Below, piece by piece: positions 62,281 to 64,000 of a DNA stretch of 64,000 bases. The translations under genes and the position numbers were made by a program. Under the pieces are notes generated by a model that did no database searches, was not told the origin of the DNA, and saw only the letters and a program-made list of their open reading frames with translations. This DNA is from Hymenobacter jejuensis (GTDB lineage: Bacteria; Bacteroidota; Bacteroidia; Cytophagales; Hymenobacteraceae): assembly GCF_006337165.1 (NCBI RefSeq), contig NZ_CP040896.1, positions 2,604,001 to 2,668,000 on the forward strand, written 5' to 3'. Every line of letters starts with the position of its first letter. The first letter of the stretch is position 1.

Positions 62281-62360
62281 TATTTAGGCTTGCCTGCCTC
62301 GCCACTTGCTACTTCGGGTACGGCAAGATGTGTAGCCTACCTGCCCTGGCTTATCGTAGC

Positions 62361-62368
62361 TACCTTTG
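62361..62368 (+). promoter_or_regulatory. Bacteroidota -7 element of yicC
   Basis: TACCTTTG lies 35 bases upstream of the ATG at 62404 and supports that start. Confidence 0.5.
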
Positions 62369-62403
62369 TTTTACTCACATCCACACCTCACCGCACGTTC
62401 ATC

Positions 62404-63300
62404 ATGCTTCAATCCATGACTGGTTACGGTATTGCCCATCGCGAAACCGACCGTTATTCCGCAACCGTAGAAATTAAGTCGCTCAACTCTAAAGGCCTTG
62501 ACCTGACATTGCGGCTCCCGCGCTTTCTGCAAGATCGCGAGTTGGAACTCCGCAACATGGTCACCAAAAGCCTGATCCGCGGGAAAGTCAACCTCAACTT
62601 CGACTTCGTGCGCCCGCGCGCGGCTGCGCGTGTAGGCGCAGTGCTTAATCAGGAGGTGTTGCTGGCCGCTTACGAAGAACTGCGTCAGGCCGCTGCCCAA
62701 AGCGGCGCCTCGCTAGAGCAGCTTACCGCCATCGCGACGGCGCTGCCAGGCATCCTGCGCATGCCCGCCGATATAACTGCTGCTACAGAAGACGAAGAAG
62801 AAGTGGCTTGGGAAGATTTGCTACCCTTGGTACACGAAGCATTAGAGCGCGTTAACCAATTCCGGACGGACGAAGGGCAAGCGCTTAGCGTGGAGCTGCT
62901 GGGCTATACCGAACGCATCCGGATTTTGCTTTCGGATGTGGAGCGTCACGATCCGATGCGCATTGAGCAAGTACGGCAACGCCTACAGGCACACTTGGGC
63001 GAGCTCGTCACAAATGAACAATTCAGTGATGCCCGCTTCGAGCAAGAGCTATTGTACTACATAGAAAAGCTGGATATCGCCGAGGAAAAAGTGCGTTTAG
63101 TCAGCCATTTACGCTACTTCAACGAAACGGTGTACTTACCCGAACCTACGGGAAAGAAACTTGCATTTATTTCGCAGGAGATTGGTCGCGAGATCAACAC
63201 CATCGGTTCAAAAGCCAACGACTCCACTCTGCAGCATTTAGTAGTCGAAATGAAAGAAGAGCTCGAGAAGATCAAAGAGCAAGTCAATAATGTTCTCTGA
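62404..63300 (+). CDS. YicC-family endoribonuclease-like protein
   Basis: The 298-residue product matches the YicC/YloC family along its whole length: MLQSMTGYGIAHRE at the start, EIKSLNSKGLDL near 28, LRNMVTKSLIRGKVNLNF near 50, and the C-terminal FISQEIGREINTIGSKANDS and VEMKEELEKIKEQVNNVL. Proteins of this family are RNA endonucleases in E. coli and B. subtilis. The ATG at 62404 is preferred, since it begins the family N-terminus and follows a -7 element. In many bacteria yicC precedes gmk; here the next gene is a secreted protein. Confidence 0.94.
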   Translation: MLQSMTGYGIAHRETDRYSATVEIKSLNSKGLDLTLRLPRFLQDRELELRNMVTKSLIRGKVNLNFDFVRPRAAARVGAVLNQEVLLAAYEELRQAAAQSGASLEQLTAIATALPGILRMPADITAATEDEEEVAWEDLLPLVHEALERVNQFRTDEGQALSVELLGYTERIRILLSDVERHDPMRIEQVRQRLQAHLGELVTNEQFSDARFEQELLYYIEKLDIAEEKVRLVSHLRYFNETVYLPEPTGKKLAFISQEIGREINTIGSKANDSTLQHLVVEMKEELEKIKEQVNNVL

Positions 63301-63631
63301 GTCCAAGCCAACATGCACGAACCCTGTTACCATTGGAATAGGAGTTTTATTATGAATTTTAGTATATCATAAAGTAAATGTATAATTGGTTTTTTAGCAG
63401 ATAGCGAAGAATCTGTTAAAACAAATATAAAATCTAAAAACCCTCTTTTCTTGCTATAAAACGCATTTTACGGTGATTTTTAGAGTTTTATTAACGGGAG
63501 TAAAAAATTATTTTTTACCGATCTATTGCGGTAAGAAATTTTCCTCGTAAATTGTGTTATCCAAACAGAGCGTCCTGATATCTTTCGGCACTCAACTCAC
63601 TTTGATTCAACCCTTTTTTCAGTTAGAAGCT
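63301..63631. other. AT-rich intergenic stretch
   Basis: This 331-base gap is clearly AT-richer than the genes around it and has no supported gene. A near -7 sequence (TATCTTTC) lies at 63579-63586 before the secreted protein gene. Confidence 0.5.
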
Positions 63632-64000
63632 ATGAAAAAAGCATTACTCCTACCATTTTTATGCTTGTCGATCCTGTTGATGGCAGCTCGACCATTCGCA
63701 GAAGTCGAAATGATCAAAAAGCGCGTGCTGAGCGAGCGAGTTGAGATTTTGATTCCCAAAGGTTTCGAAGTTATGAGCGAGCAGCAGATGGACTTCAACT
63801 ATGCCAAAGCTCAGAGCCGACCAAGTGTGATTTACACAAATAGCAAAGAGGCCAGCATCGCATTCACCTACACCGACAACACCGCCGATCAGGACATGAT
63901 CGACATGTACGCGGCCAACTTCTACAAGATGTATTCCAAGCAATACAAAGAGGCGAAGTGGTTCAACAACGGTGTCAAGGAAGTAAATGGTCGCAAAGTT
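63632..64000 (+). CDS. Secreted hypothetical protein, truncated at window end
   Basis: The first 123 residues are visible. An export signal opens the protein (MKKALLLPFL to LLMAARPF). The mature part has the alternating pattern VEILIPKGFEVMSEQQMDF, then SVIYTNSKEASIAFTYTDN, and a helix (QDMIDMYAANFYKMYSKQY). This resembles small periplasmic proteins found in Bacteroidota, but I recognise no family. The gene runs past base 64000, so its length and C-terminus are unknown. It starts 331 bases after yicC. Confidence 0.7.
   Translation, partial: MKKALLLPFLCLSILLMAARPFAEVEMIKKRVLSERVEILIPKGFEVMSEQQMDFNYAKAQSRPSVIYTNSKEASIAFTYTDNTADQDMIDMYAANFYKMYSKQYKEAKWFNNGVKEVNGRKV

Noticed and set aside
1..64000. 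CRISPR arrays, prophage, transposase genes or rRNA operon
   Set aside because: I looked for regular repeats, integrase/transposase motifs and rRNA sequence, and saw none.

Overview
The window is a chromosomal segment of a GC-rich Bacteroidota, most likely Hymenobacter or a close relative in the Cytophagales. This is inferred from gene content, not from a database search: several secreted lipoproteins, a TonB-dependent receptor with a carboxypeptidase-regulatory N-terminus, an M36 protease with a type IX secretion (T9SS) sorting tail, and promoters of the Bacteroidota type (TTG about 17-23 bp upstream of TAnnTTTG). It is mostly ordinary chromosome. I see no prophage, no intact insertion sequence, no CRISPR array and no rRNA operon.

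Layout. 1-4.8 kb: a truncated multi-PAS histidine kinase, MsrA and an aldo/keto reductase, all leftward. 5-10.2 kb: a large secreted PD40/peptidase-like outer-membrane protein, then three paralogous small STAS/SEC14-like proteins with a secreted low-complexity protein among them. 10.2-17.3 kb: a CsgG/LpoB-like lipoprotein, two META-domain lipoproteins, two adjacent DUF2382 stress proteins, an MG2/TonB-plug hybrid protein and an alpha/beta hydrolase. 17.3-26.2 kb: a GH43 enzyme behind a LacI-type operator-like site, a DsbA-like protein, a leftward peptidase cluster (M19 dipeptidase, DUF1905 protein, M1 peptidase, HAD phosphatase), a class IV aminotransferase and a eukaryote-like sphingolipid desaturase. 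26.3-35 kb: a GH13 enzyme abutting a subtilase fragment, then small enzymes, a FAD oxidoreductase and a second aldo/keto reductase. 35-52 kb: mfd, a YdjM-like membrane protein, a NYN plus cold-shock fusion, a thioesterase, a frameshifted DUF962 gene, yajQ, terC, a J-domain pair, the M36 protease, a SpoU methylase, mutS, and tRNA-Gly and tRNA-Leu. 52-64 kb: a lipoprotein, a decayed surface-protein gene, moxR, a glycosyltransferase/flippase pair, a TonB receptor with its beta-helix lipoprotein, yicC and a truncated secreted protein.

The least explained feature is a dispersed AT-rich imperfect palindrome. Its core resembles TTGATNNTCAA, with AAGTATTTGTA-like arms. It occurs about 20-30 times. 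Most copies lie within 40 bp of a stop or start codon, often overlapping the stop, and a few lie inside GC-rich genes where they bring unusual AT-rich codons. It is neither a GC-rich terminator nor a promoter. The second notable item is a full-length homologue of the eukaryotic dihydroceramide delta-4 desaturase DES1. Three decayed genes are also visible: DUF962, the subtilase fragment and the FnIII surface protein.
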